This document shows, piece after piece, positions 54,720 through 63,055 of a DNA stretch of 64,000 nt. The notes beneath the pieces are model-generated. The model did no database searches and was not told the origin of the DNA. It saw only the letters and a program-made list of their open reading frames with translations. The translations under genes were made by a program, and so were the position numbers. The DNA comes from Mycobacterium sp. Lineage in GTDB: Bacteria > Actinomycetota > Actinomycetes > Mycobacteriales > Mycobacteriaceae. The stretch covers positions 62,001 through 126,000 of the forward strand of contig NZ_SCRH01000055.1 in NCBI RefSeq assembly GCF_004298145.1, written 5' to 3'. Within the stretch, counting starts at the first letter, position 1. Every line of letters begins with the position of its first letter.

Positions 54720-54752
54720 CCGATCGCTTGTCTCAGCGTGTTTCAGCTTGCT

Positions 54753-54930
54753 TCAGCGACCTAGTTCTCTCATGAAGTCTTGTGCGAGCGGCGCGGCGGA
54801 GGCCCGGGTTCTGACCAGTGAGAAGGTTGCGGTCCTTGACCGCGTGGGGCTTCCAGACCGCGCCGCGGGAGGACTCGACGCCCATCTTCACCAGCTCGTC
54901 CTCGGCGGTCCACCGGGCTTTCTCACGCAA
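54753..54930 (-). pseudogene. remnant of a DJ-1/PfpI-family gene with a frameshift
   Basis: The minus strand reads ARWTAEDELVKMGVES...WKPHAVKDRNLLTGQNP, the C-terminal signature of DJ-1/PfpI-type amidotransferase-like proteins. After GQNP the frame is wrong; one base later it reads ASAAPLAQDFMRELGR and stops at 54753, the usual end of the family (GQNPASSAPLA...). So one extra G in the GGG run near 54806 broke the gene. The N-terminal two thirds, including the nucleophile Cys, are not found upstream. This is a decayed fragment. Confidence 0.55.
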
Positions 54931-55193
54931 CTGCCGGCACACGCTCCAAGTGGCGTCGTGATGCAGGTCACGGCGACATTTGCGGGCGAAATCACGACCC
55001 GTAAAGCGCATACGCGGAACCGGTGGCAATGGTTATTCGGCGGCCGGTATACCGTCCGGTGCCCGGAGAAGTCAACATGGCTTTCACGAGTTTGCGGATT
55101 TAGTATTCTGGGAGCAGCGTGTCACGACGAGCAGTTGACGCCCTCGGGGAGATTATTAGTTAGGGCGTCTTCTCTTCGAGGGGTTGGCGATAT

Positions 55194-55604
55194 ATGGCGT
55201 CGAATGACTGGCAGCCGGTGGTGCGTGTCGGGGAGCCGAGATTCATAGCCGGCGTTGGTAGTCGCATCAAAGTTGAAGTGAAGACGAGGGGCTGGCTGAG
55301 CCGGGACTGGCGATGTTACTTCGGATCTCAGGTATCGCAGCAACAACTCGATGCCCGGTACTCCTCGTATCCTTGCTGGGACGAAGTTCAGCGCATCGAG
55401 GGCTCCTGCTCGGAGCATGACGCGGAGCACTACATCGAAATGATTGATGCCGCAATCCATTACGCCAACATCAAGTTGCGTAGCAACGCGCTGCCGCGGG
55501 CCATCCTCCAGGGAGCGCGCCTGGATCAGCGGGGGTGTGCGGTGCGTGAGCGTCAGGCCGAACTCAATGAGCTGGCTAAGAGGTTGGCGAAACCCGAGTC
55601 CTAG
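55194..55604 (+). CDS. hypothetical protein, orphan next to tRNA-Arg
   Basis: A 136-residue open frame with GAGGGG about 11 bases before ATG at 55194. No signal or membrane segment; many charged residues and Cys at several positions (CYFGSQVSQQ, YPCWDEV, GSCSEHD). Its base composition is less GC-rich than the flanking core genes, suggesting a foreign origin. No family recognised. The opposite strand also has an open frame (55122-55784), which shows no coding character. Confidence 0.55.
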   Translation: MASNDWQPVVRVGEPRFIAGVGSRIKVEVKTRGWLSRDWRCYFGSQVSQQQLDARYSSYPCWDEVQRIEGSCSEHDAEHYIEMIDAAIHYANIKLRSNALPRAILQGARLDQRGCAVRERQAELNELAKRLAKPES

Positions 55605-56046
55605 TTGTTCGGCGAGTCCACCCGGGTCCCGGGCGAGCTCTGCCGCCATCTCGCCGAGGGCTGGCGCGTCGTGCGTTTGCCCAGGTCTTTCCGGAGACCG
55701 GCGGCCGCGGCCCAAAAGTTGCACATCACGTTTTGATAAACACATCATTAGTCGTAGATTCCGACTTCCGTCGCGTGCCCGCAAAGATTATCGTGTTTGC
55801 GCGACTTCACGCTGGCGGAACCGCAGGCGCCCGCAAATGGCGTTCAGCCCGGGAGTCGTCCAATAAAATCGGTCGCCGATGTTTGGTTCGGCCGCCCTTT
55901 CCTGCGTCGCCTGCTAATCGCGCTCACACCGGCCGATGCCCTACCGGGGTGGCGCAGTACCCTTACCTCGCCCGTCACGCTGCCCCCGAACGAACCGGTG
56001 GGTCAGGCGGACCCGCAACCCAAAACCAAACCCGGAGGTGCCCGCT
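55605..56046. other. echA14 upstream region, no gene seen
   Basis: This 442-base stretch, A/T-richer at 55720-55800, holds the echA14 promoter region. Open frames crossing it lack coding character. Nothing further can be named. Confidence 0.4.
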
Positions 56047-56817
56047 ATGGCCCAGTCCGATCCCGTCTTGCTCGACGTCGACAACCGCGTCGCGCTCATC
56101 ACCGTCAACGATCCCGACCGGCGCAACGCGGTTACCGCCGAGATGTCGGTGCTACTGCGCGAGGCCGTCGAGCGGGCCGAAGCCGATCCCGATGTGCACG
56201 CCGTCGTGGTCACGGGGGCCGGCAAGGCGTTCTGCGCGGGCGCCGACCTCAGTGCCCTGGGGGCCGCGGGCGGCGGAGCGGCCGAGACCGGCCTACAGCA
56301 GCTTTATGACGGATTCATGGCCATCGGTAGTTGCCGGCTCCCCACCATCGCCGCGGTCAACGGCGCGGCCGTCGGGGCAGGTCTGAATCTGGCCCTGGCC
56401 GCCGACGTGCGCATCGCCGGACCCGCCGCCCTGTTCGATGCGCGATTCCAGAAGCTGGGGCTACACCCGGGCGGGGGCGCGACCTGGATGCTGCAGCGGG
56501 CGGTCGGCCCACAGGTCGCCCGCGCCGCCCTGCTGTTCGGCATGCGCTTTGACGCCGAAGCCGCGGTGCGGCATGGGCTGGCGCTGCATATCGCCGACGA
56601 TCCCGTCGGTGCGGCGCTGGAACTGGCCGCTGGGCCGGCGGCGGCGCCGCGCGAGGTGGTGCTGGCGACCAAGGCCACCATGCGCGCCACCATCAGTCCG
56701 GGGTCCCTTGACCACGAGCAACACCAGCAGGCCATGCGCGCCGAGCTTGGGCCGCAGGCCTATTCCATCCAGTCACCAGAATTCGCACAGCGATTGGCCG
56801 CGGCGCAACGCAAGTAG
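56047..56817 (+). CDS. echA14: enoyl-CoA hydratase/isomerase-family protein
   Basis: A 256-residue crotonase-fold protein, the same length as EchA14. Oxyanion-hole segment AGKAFCAGADLSALG (58-72) and NGAAVGAGLNLALAADVRIAG are present. However the two catalytic glutamates of true hydratases are replaced: Asn114 stands where Glu144 of rat crotonase lies, and Phe134 where Glu164 lies, by alignment to the GGGCELAM and PE-I-L-L-G-x-I-P blocks. So it may be an isomerase or another crotonase reaction. GGAGG lies nine bases before ATG. A 103-bp gap separates it from bkdC. Confidence 0.92.
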   Translation: MAQSDPVLLDVDNRVALITVNDPDRRNAVTAEMSVLLREAVERAEADPDVHAVVVTGAGKAFCAGADLSALGAAGGGAAETGLQQLYDGFMAIGSCRLPTIAAVNGAAVGAGLNLALAADVRIAGPAALFDARFQKLGLHPGGGATWMLQRAVGPQVARAALLFGMRFDAEAAVRHGLALHIADDPVGAALELAAGPAAAPREVVLATKATMRATISPGSLDHEQHQQAMRAELGPQAYSIQSPEFAQRLAAAQRK

Positions 56818-56920
56818 GTATGGGCGCACGCCGGCCTGCACCACCGCGACACCGACACCACGCACACCACACGCTGATCGGCATCGCCGTGATCCATATC
56901 TGGCGACCGCGGTGTGGGGG

Positions 56921-58102
56921 TCACAAATCCAGCAGGGCGGTTCCGGGCGACTCGATCAGATCCCTTAACTCGCAGACAAATTGGGCCGCTTGTGCACCGT
57001 CGGCGATGCGGTGGTCGAACACACAGGTCAGTGACATCGTCGGACGCACCACGACCTCGGTGCCGAGGGCCACCGGCCGCGGCTTGATGGCACCCATCCC
57101 GAGGATGGCCGCCTCGGGGTGATTGATCACCGGCACCCCGTCGTCCACACCCAACGCCCCGAAGTTCGACACGGTGAACGTCGAGCCCCGCAGCTCCCCC
57201 GGCGCCAGGGTGCCCTCGCGCGCGCCGGCGATCAGTTCTGCTGCGCGAGAAGCCAGTTCGCGGGTCGTCTTGCCGTGGGCATCGGCGATGACGGGGACCA
57301 GCAGCCCACGTTCGGTGGCCGCGGCGATGCCCAGGTGCACTCGATGGTCGACGCGTAGCTGCGGTCCCTGCGGGGAGTCGGCCCAGGTCGAGTTCAAAAT
57401 CTCGTTGTGGCGCAACGCGATGATCAGCAGTCGCAGCGTCAGCACGAAGGGCGTTATCTCTTGATCGGTCGTACGGAGCCGGTCGGACAGCCGCAGCAAC
57501 TCGGTGCAGTCCACCTCGACGGTGACCTTCGCGGCCGGAATCTCCTTGTGCGACAAGGTCATCTTTTCCGCCATCCGCGCCTGCACACCATGGACCGATC
57601 GGACATCGGCCCCGTTCCCGGTTCCGCGGGCCGCCGACAGCACATCCTCGCGGGTGATGATGGTGCCGGCGCTGTGCGGCAGCGAGGCGAGATCGACCAT
57701 CAATTCTTTGGCCAGTTTGCGCACCGGAGGGGCGGCCAGCGGACGGTTGATGCGCCGGCTGCTGTCGACACCGGAATCGGCACCATAGCCGACCAGTGTG
57801 GGTGGCTCCGTCTCGACCGCCGCAGGGGCGCCACCGCCCGGTGCCGTGTCGATCTGCACCAGCACCTCCCCCACCTTGAGCACATCGCCCTCAGCGCCGT
57901 TCATTTCGACGATCCGTCCGGCGTGCGGGCTGGGAATCTCCACCTCGGCCTTGGCGGTCTCCACCGTGCACAACACCTGGTTGAGCTCGACGTCGTCGCC
58001 CACCGCGACGTTCCAGTGCGTCACCGTCACTTCTTCGAGTCCCTCGCCGAGGTCGGGGACCCGAAACGGCTTGATCCGCTGCTGCGCGGCCGGGCCGCTC
58101 AC
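56921..58102 (-). CDS. bkdC: branched-chain 2-oxoacid dehydrogenase E2 (dihydrolipoyl acyltransferase)
   Basis: A 393-residue E2: lipoyl domain with the lipoylated Lys in VETAKAEVEIPSP (about 45-57), peripheral-subunit-binding domain with PPVRKLAKEL, then the acyltransferase core ending with VFDHRIADGAQAAQFV, the catalytic DHRxxDG. GTG at 58102 overlaps the bkdB stop (GTGA) and gives the same length as Rv2495c. It takes acyl groups from BkdAB and passes them to CoA. Confidence 0.97.
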   Translation of the reverse strand: MSGPAAQQRIKPFRVPDLGEGLEEVTVTHWNVAVGDDVELNQVLCTVETAKAEVEIPSPHAGRIVEMNGAEGDVLKVGEVLVQIDTAPGGGAPAAVETEPPTLVGYGADSGVDSSRRINRPLAAPPVRKLAKELMVDLASLPHSAGTIITREDVLSAARGTGNGADVRSVHGVQARMAEKMTLSHKEIPAAKVTVEVDCTELLRLSDRLRTTDQEITPFVLTLRLLIIALRHNEILNSTWADSPQGPQLRVDHRVHLGIAAATERGLLVPVIADAHGKTTRELASRAAELIAGAREGTLAPGELRGSTFTVSNFGALGVDDGVPVINHPEAAILGMGAIKPRPVALGTEVVVRPTMSLTCVFDHRIADGAQAAQFVCELRDLIESPGTALLDL

Positions 58103-59154
58103 GGCTGTTCCAAAGCGCGCTCGACGCAGTCGAGCAGCCGGTCGGGGCCGGGTAGCCACAACTTCTCCAACCGCGCCGGCGGGTATGGGGTGTCAAACCC
58201 GCACGCGCGCAACACCGGCGCCTCCAGTTCGTAGAACAGCTCCTCTTGAATGCGGGCGGCCAGATCCGCTCCATACCCCAGGCCGCGCGGCCCCTCGTGC
58301 ATCACCACGCAGCGCCCGGTCCGGCGGATCGACGTGGCGACGGTATCGAAGTCCAGGGGAACCAATGACCGCAGATCGATGACCTCCAGGCTCCAACCAC
58401 GCTGGCGCTGCGCCTCTTCGGCGGCACCGACCGCCGTGCTGACCAAGCTGCCGTAGGTCACGACGGTGACGTCGGTGCCCGGCCGGCGCACCATCGCTCG
58501 CCCGATCGGTGGTTCGGGCCGGGTGGTGTCCACCATGCCGCGGCCCTGGTAGCGCCGCTTCGGCTCCAGGTACATGACCGGGTCCGGGCACGCGATCGCG
58601 TGACGCAGCAGCCAATACGCGTCGGCCGGGCTGGACGGCACCACCACCTTCAAGCCCGCGGTATGCACCCAGTATGACTCGGGGGAGTCCGAATGATGTT
58701 CTGCGGCACCGATTCCGCCGAAGGAGGGGATGCGCACGGTCACCGGCATGTTGATCTCGCCGCGGGTACGGGTGCGGTACTTCGCCAGGTGGCTGACCAC
58801 CTGGTCGAAAGCCGGGTAGGAAAACCCGTCGAACTGGATCTCGGGCACCGGTACGAAACCGCGTAACGCCAGCCCCACCGCGATCCCGACAATGGCGGAC
58901 TCCGCCAGCGGCGTGTCAAAGCAGCGGCCCTCGCCGAAGGCCTCGGCCAGTCCTTCGGTGACCCGGAACACCCCTCCCGCGACCGAGACGTCTTCGCCGA
59001 AGACCAACACCCGATCGTCGGCGGCCATCGCGTCGTGCAGGGCGCGGTTGAGCGCCTGCACCATGGTCAACGACTGCGCACCAAGCGCGACGTTGTCCAC
59101 TGCCGCGGTGAGTGTTTCGTCGTGGCCGGCCGGACGATCGGCGAGTTGAGTCAT
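58099..59154 (-). CDS. bkdB: branched-chain 2-oxoacid dehydrogenase E1 beta
   Basis: A 351-residue transketolase-like E1 beta subunit: VFGEDVSVAGGVFRVTEGLAEAFG (about 50-73) and TPLAESAIVGIAVGLALRG, the pyrimidine-binding site Glu, and GEINMPVTVRIPS. It pairs with BkdA and hands over the acyl group to BkdC. It is followed by bkdC with a 4-base overlap and follows bkdA by 9 bases. Confidence 0.97.
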   Translation of the reverse strand: MTQLADRPAGHDETLTAAVDNVALGAQSLTMVQALNRALHDAMAADDRVLVFGEDVSVAGGVFRVTEGLAEAFGEGRCFDTPLAESAIVGIAVGLALRGFVPVPEIQFDGFSYPAFDQVVSHLAKYRTRTRGEINMPVTVRIPSFGGIGAAEHHSDSPESYWVHTAGLKVVVPSSPADAYWLLRHAIACPDPVMYLEPKRRYQGRGMVDTTRPEPPIGRAMVRRPGTDVTVVTYGSLVSTAVGAAEEAQRQRGWSLEVIDLRSLVPLDFDTVATSIRRTGRCVVMHEGPRGLGYGADLAARIQEELFYELEAPVLRACGFDTPYPPARLEKLWLPGPDRLLDCVERALEQP

Positions 59155-59163
59155 CGACGCCTC

Positions 59164-60246
59164 TCAATCACTTCGGTCGAGTTCGGCCCGCAGCTGCTGA
59201 CGCTGCGCCTGTAGTTCCGGCGTGATCTCGGCGTACACCGAGGTGAACACCTCATCGATGTCGAAATCGGGGGCGTCGACCACCGCGTCGCGCAATTCGG
59301 ACCGCATTCGCGTTGCGCGGCCAATGACCCTTTCCTCCAAGCGTTCTGACCACAGGCCCTGGCCGCGCAGATAGGTGCGGTACCGCGGGATCGGGTCCAG
59401 CGCCACCCAGCGATCGACTTCGTCTTGCGTCCGGTATCGACTCGGGTCATCGGACGTGGTGTGCGGGCCCAGCCGGTAGGTGACCGCCTCGATCAACGTC
59501 GGTCCGCCACCGGCGCGGGCCCGGGCGGCGGCCTCGGCCGTCACGGCATAGCAGGCCAAGACATCATTGCCGTCCACCCGGATCCCGGGCATGCCGTAGC
59601 CAATCGCCTTGTGCGCCAGCGAGGGCGCGGCGGTCTGTCGGTGGAGCGGCGTCGAGATCGCCCACTGGTTGTTCTGCACGAAGAACACACAGGGCGTGGT
59701 GAACACCGCGGCGAAGTTCAGCGCCTCGTGCACGTCTCCCGTGCTGGTGGCGCCGTCGCCGAGGAAGGCCATCGTCACCGAATCTTCGCCCAGGCGTTGG
59801 GAAGCCATCGCCGCGCCCACGGCGTGCAGGGTCTGGGTGCCGATCGGAATAGCAAGCGGGGCGCAGCACTTCTTGGTGAATTCCAGACCGCCGTGCCAGG
59901 TTCCGCGCCACACGGCGCCGACGTGCCCGGGTGGGATGCCGCGCACCAAAAAAGCACCCAGTTCCCGATATTGGGGAAACAACCAGTCGGTTTTGCGTAG
60001 GCACGCCGCCGAACCGACCTGGGCGGCTTCCTGACCACGGCAGGATGCGAAGAGCGCCAACTCCCCTTGCCGCTTGAGGTTCACGAATTCGCCGTCGAGT
60101 TCCCGGGTGATCACCATCATCTCGTAAAGCCAGCCCAGTGTCTCTGCGGGAAGCTCACGGCTGTAGCGGCGTTCGGATGTCGGTGAGCCATCGGCAGCGA
60201 CGAGCTGCACCGGTTCGAGGTCGACGGTCATCGGCGTCTGAGACAT
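59164..60246 (-). CDS. bkdA: branched-chain 2-oxoacid dehydrogenase E1 alpha
   Basis: A 360-residue ThDP-binding E1 alpha: GDGATSTGDVHEALNFAAVFTTPCVFFVQNNQWAIS is the ThDP motif (GDG...NN). The phosphorylation-loop region GPHTTSDDPSRYR is kept. ATG at 60246 is preferred; GTG at 60255 has GGAGG nearby and is possible. It is first of bkdABC, with a 246-base gap to citE upstream that should hold the promoter. Confidence 0.95.
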   Translation of the reverse strand: MSQTPMTVDLEPVQLVAADGSPTSERRYSRELPAETLGWLYEMMVITRELDGEFVNLKRQGELALFASCRGQEAAQVGSAACLRKTDWLFPQYRELGAFLVRGIPPGHVGAVWRGTWHGGLEFTKKCCAPLAIPIGTQTLHAVGAAMASQRLGEDSVTMAFLGDGATSTGDVHEALNFAAVFTTPCVFFVQNNQWAISTPLHRQTAAPSLAHKAIGYGMPGIRVDGNDVLACYAVTAEAAARARAGGGPTLIEAVTYRLGPHTTSDDPSRYRTQDEVDRWVALDPIPRYRTYLRGQGLWSERLEERVIGRATRMRSELRDAVVDAPDFDIDEVFTSVYAEITPELQAQRQQLRAELDRSD

Positions 60247-60492
60247 CTGCGCCACACCGCCTCCCTCGCTGGGTGCCGCGTGGCCCCATGAGCCACAGCG
60301 GGTCACAGCAAACGGTCAGCCGAGACCTACCGCGAGCGGATGTCGATCGCCAGCTACACGAAAGACTTCGCTCGCCGCGACACTGGCGTATTCACCATTA
60401 TGCCCTCAAATGAGAAGAGACCGCGTTGATTGCGAAGACTGCCGAGCGTGTCGCGCGCGCCCGGCCCCGGGTGCCGTCGAACGGCGGGACCG

Positions 60493-61314
60493 TCAGCCGT
60501 TGACGGTCTCACCCGCCCTGCGCAACATCATTTGTGCGTGCTTGAGCACCGGCGAGTCGACCATCTGCCCTTCGAACGCGAAGACCCCTCGCTCGCTGCG
60601 CGCGGCCGTCAACACCCGCCGGGCCCAGTCCAGCTTGTCCTCGCCGGGGCGATACGCCCCGCGCACCACCGAGATCTGGCTCGGGTGGATGCACACGGTC
60701 CCGGTGAATCCCAGCGCGACGGCGTCTTCGGCCTCGGCCCGCAGCCCGTCGAGGTCGCGGATATCCAGGTGGACCGCGTCGAGCGCCACCCGGCCGAAGG
60801 CGGACGCGGTGAGCAGGGCCGTCGACCGCACGTGGTGGGCGACGTCGCGGTACGTGCCGTCGGCCCAGCGGCTGGAGCTGCCGCCGAGCGTGGCGACCAG
60901 GTCCTCGGCGCCCCACATCAGCCCCACCGTGCCCTGCGCCGCCGCGATTTCGGTGGCGAACACCGCGCCGCGCGGGGTCTCCAGCAGCGCGATCACGTCA
61001 CGCGGGGCCAATGCCTCCACCTGCGCCGCCGATTCCGCCTTGGACAGCATCACCGTGGTGTAGGCGGTACCGGCGAGGGCCTCGAGGTCGCGGGGGTATT
61101 CGTCGGTGTCCGCCGCGTTGATCCGCACCACGGTGCGCTCGGGGTCCAGCGGTGTCTCCTGCAACGCCTTGCGGGCGGCGGGCTTGTCCGCCTCGGCCAC
61201 GCCGTCCTCGAGGTCGAGGATCACCACGTCGGCCGCGCCGGCGGCCTTCGCGAAACGTTCGGGGCGGTCGGCCGGGCAGAACAGCCATCCGGGACCGGCG
61301 TCGTGCAGGTTCAC
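60493..61314 (-). CDS. citE: HpcH/HpaI-CitE-type beta-hydroxyacyl-CoA lyase (Rv2498c-like)
   Basis: A 273-residue TIM-barrel lyase of the CitE group with WLFCPADRPERFAKA, VILDLEDGVAEADKPAAR with Mg-binding Asp/Glu residues, and MWGAEDLVATLG. The same length as Rv2498c, reported to act as a stereospecific HMG-CoA/citramalyl-type lyase in leucine catabolism. No citrate lyase partner genes are here. GTG at 61314 overlaps the MaoC stop (GTGA). Confidence 0.95.
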   Translation of the reverse strand: MNLHDAGPGWLFCPADRPERFAKAAGAADVVILDLEDGVAEADKPAARKALQETPLDPERTVVRINAADTDEYPRDLEALAGTAYTTVMLSKAESAAQVEALAPRDVIALLETPRGAVFATEIAAAQGTVGLMWGAEDLVATLGGSSSRWADGTYRDVAHHVRSTALLTASAFGRVALDAVHLDIRDLDGLRAEAEDAVALGFTGTVCIHPSQISVVRGAYRPGEDKLDWARRVLTAARSERGVFAFEGQMVDSPVLKHAQMMLRRAGETVNG

Positions 61315-61892
61315 TGGGCCTCCTGATCGGACGGGCGCTTCTGGACCAGCGTGGTGCGCGCGGCGCGCGCCACGACGTCGCCGTGCTGGTTGCGTCCGGT
61401 GTGCTCGAGGGTGACGATGCCTTCGCCGGGCCGGCTCTTCGATTCGCGCTTGGCCGTACACACCGTTTCCGCGTACAGGGTGTCGCCGTGGAAGACGGGC
61501 TTGGGGAAGGACACCTCGGAGAAACCGAGGTTGGCCACGATGGTGCCGAGCGTCAGCTGCGACACCGACAGCCCCACCACCGTGGAGAGAGTGAACATGG
61601 AGTTCACCAGGCGCTCGCCGCGAAAGCCCGGCTGCTCGGCGGCCCAGGCCGCGTCGAGGTGCAGCGACTGGGTGTTCATGGTCAGCGTGGTGAACAAGAC
61701 GTTGTCGGCCTCGGTGACCGTGCGGCCGGGCCGGTGCAGGTAGGTGGTGCCGACCTCGAACTCTTCAAACCACAAGCCACGCTGGACAATGCTCCGTCCA
61801 CCGCCGACTGTGAATTCTGCGACGGGACGCGCCGACGCCGCGTCGCCAGATTCACGCTCGCCGGCCGTCGGGCCGCGCTTACCGTCGGTCAT
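61311..61892 (-). CDS. MaoC-type (R)-hydratase (Rv2499c-like)
   Basis: A 193-residue hotdog-fold hydratase. Its body (RGLWFEEFEVGTTYLHRPGRTVTEADNVLFTTLTMNTQSLHLD) carries the MaoC block with the Asp and the His that bind water/CoA thioester. ATG at 61892 overlaps the fadE19 stop (ATGA); the frame continues upstream out of register. It probably adds water to an enoyl-CoA in the leucine route. Confidence 0.93.
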   Translation of the reverse strand: MTDGKRGPTAGERESGDAASARPVAEFTVGGGRSIVQRGLWFEEFEVGTTYLHRPGRTVTEADNVLFTTLTMNTQSLHLDAAWAAEQPGFRGERLVNSMFTLSTVVGLSVSQLTLGTIVANLGFSEVSFPKPVFHGDTLYAETVCTAKRESKSRPGEGIVTLEHTGRNQHGDVVARAARTTLVQKRPSDQEAQ

Positions 61893-63055
61893 GACAGCCC
61901 CAGCGATCGCGCGATGAGCATCAGCTGCACCTCGGTGGTGCCCTCGCCGATTTCGAGGATCTTGCTGTCGCGGTAGTGACGCGCCACCGGGTACTCGTTC
62001 ATGAAGCCGTAGCCCCCGTGGATCTGGGTTGCGTCGCGGGCGTTGTCCATCGCCGCCTCCGACGCGATCATCTTCGCGATCGCCGCCTCCTTCTTGAAGG
62101 GCTTGCTCGCCAACATCTTTGCAGCGGCATCGTAATACGCCGTGCGGGCGACGTGGGCACGCGCCTCCATCCGGGCGATCTTGAAGCTGATCGCCTGATA
62201 GGAGCCGATCGGCTGGCCGAACGATTGGCGTTCGTTGGCGTACTTGACGCTCTCGTCGACACAGCCCTGCGCCGCCCCGGTCGCCAGCGCGGCGATCGCG
62301 ATGCGGCCCTCGTCCAGGATGGACAGGAAGTTTGCGTAACCCGTGCCACGGGCGCCCAGCAGGTTCTCCTCCGGTACCCGCGCGTCGGCGAAGCTCAGCG
62401 GATGAGTGTCCGACGCGTTCCAGCCCACCTTGCTGTAGACCGGTTCGACGGTGAATCCCGGTGTGCCGCTGGGCACGATGATCGTCGAGATCTCTTTTTT
62501 GTCCGCGCCGACGGTACCGGTGACGGCGGTGACGGTGACCAGTGAGGTGATGTCGGTTCCCGAGTTGGTGATGAACTGCTTGCTGCCGTTGATCACCCAC
62601 TCGCCGTTGTCGAGCCGGGCGGTGGTGCGGGTGGCACCCGCGTCGGAGCCGGCGCCGGGCTCGGTGAGCCCGAAGCCCGCCAGCGCCCGGCCGGCGGTCA
62701 GGTCCGGCAGCCACGTGCGCTTCTGCTCGTCGTTGCCGAACCGGTAGATCGGCATCGCGCCGAGGCTGACCCCGGCCTCCAGCGTGATCGCCACCGATTG
62801 GTCGACCTTGCCGAGTTCCTCGAGCGCCAGCGACAGTGCGAAATAGTCGCCGCCCATGCCGCCGTACTCCTCGGGGAACGGCAGCCCGAACAGGCCCATC
62901 TCCCCCATCTTGGCAACCACCTCATACGGGAAGCTGTGCTCCTCATCGTGTTTGGCCGACACCGGGGCGACGACGGTGCGCGCGAATTCGGCAACGGTGT
63001 CGCGTAGGTCTTCGTATTCCTTGGGTAACGTTCCCGCGGTTATGGATGTGGTCAT
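61889..63055 (-). CDS. fadE19: acyl-CoA dehydrogenase (FadE19, isovaleryl-type candidate)
   Basis: A 388-residue FAD acyl-CoA dehydrogenase: FGLTEPGAGSDAGATRTTA, NERQSFGQPIGSYQAISFKIARMEA, and the end GGYGFMNEYPVARHYRDSKILEIGEGTTEVQLMLIAR. The family usually dehydrogenates isovaleryl-CoA in this operon context; direct specificity residues could not be assigned. ATG at 63055 overlaps the accA1 stop (ATGA). Confidence 0.96.
   Translation of the reverse strand: MTTSITAGTLPKEYEDLRDTVAEFARTVVAPVSAKHDEEHSFPYEVVAKMGEMGLFGLPFPEEYGGMGGDYFALSLALEELGKVDQSVAITLEAGVSLGAMPIYRFGNDEQKRTWLPDLTAGRALAGFGLTEPGAGSDAGATRTTARLDNGEWVINGSKQFITNSGTDITSLVTVTAVTGTVGADKKEISTIIVPSGTPGFTVEPVYSKVGWNASDTHPLSFADARVPEENLLGARGTGYANFLSILDEGRIAIAALATGAAQGCVDESVKYANERQSFGQPIGSYQAISFKIARMEARAHVARTAYYDAAAKMLASKPFKKEAAIAKMIASEAAMDNARDATQIHGGYGFMNEYPVARHYRDSKILEIGEGTTEVQLMLIARSLGLS

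Noticed and set aside
54646..54760. attL/attR repeat of the tRNA-Arg 3' end
   Set aside because: I looked for the T-arm/acceptor sequence elsewhere in the window and found no second copy, so no integrated element can be bounded.
55122..55784. 220-residue open frame on the minus strand
   Set aside because: It is antisense to the better-supported orphan gene with a GAGGGG site, and it shows no domain or sensible start.
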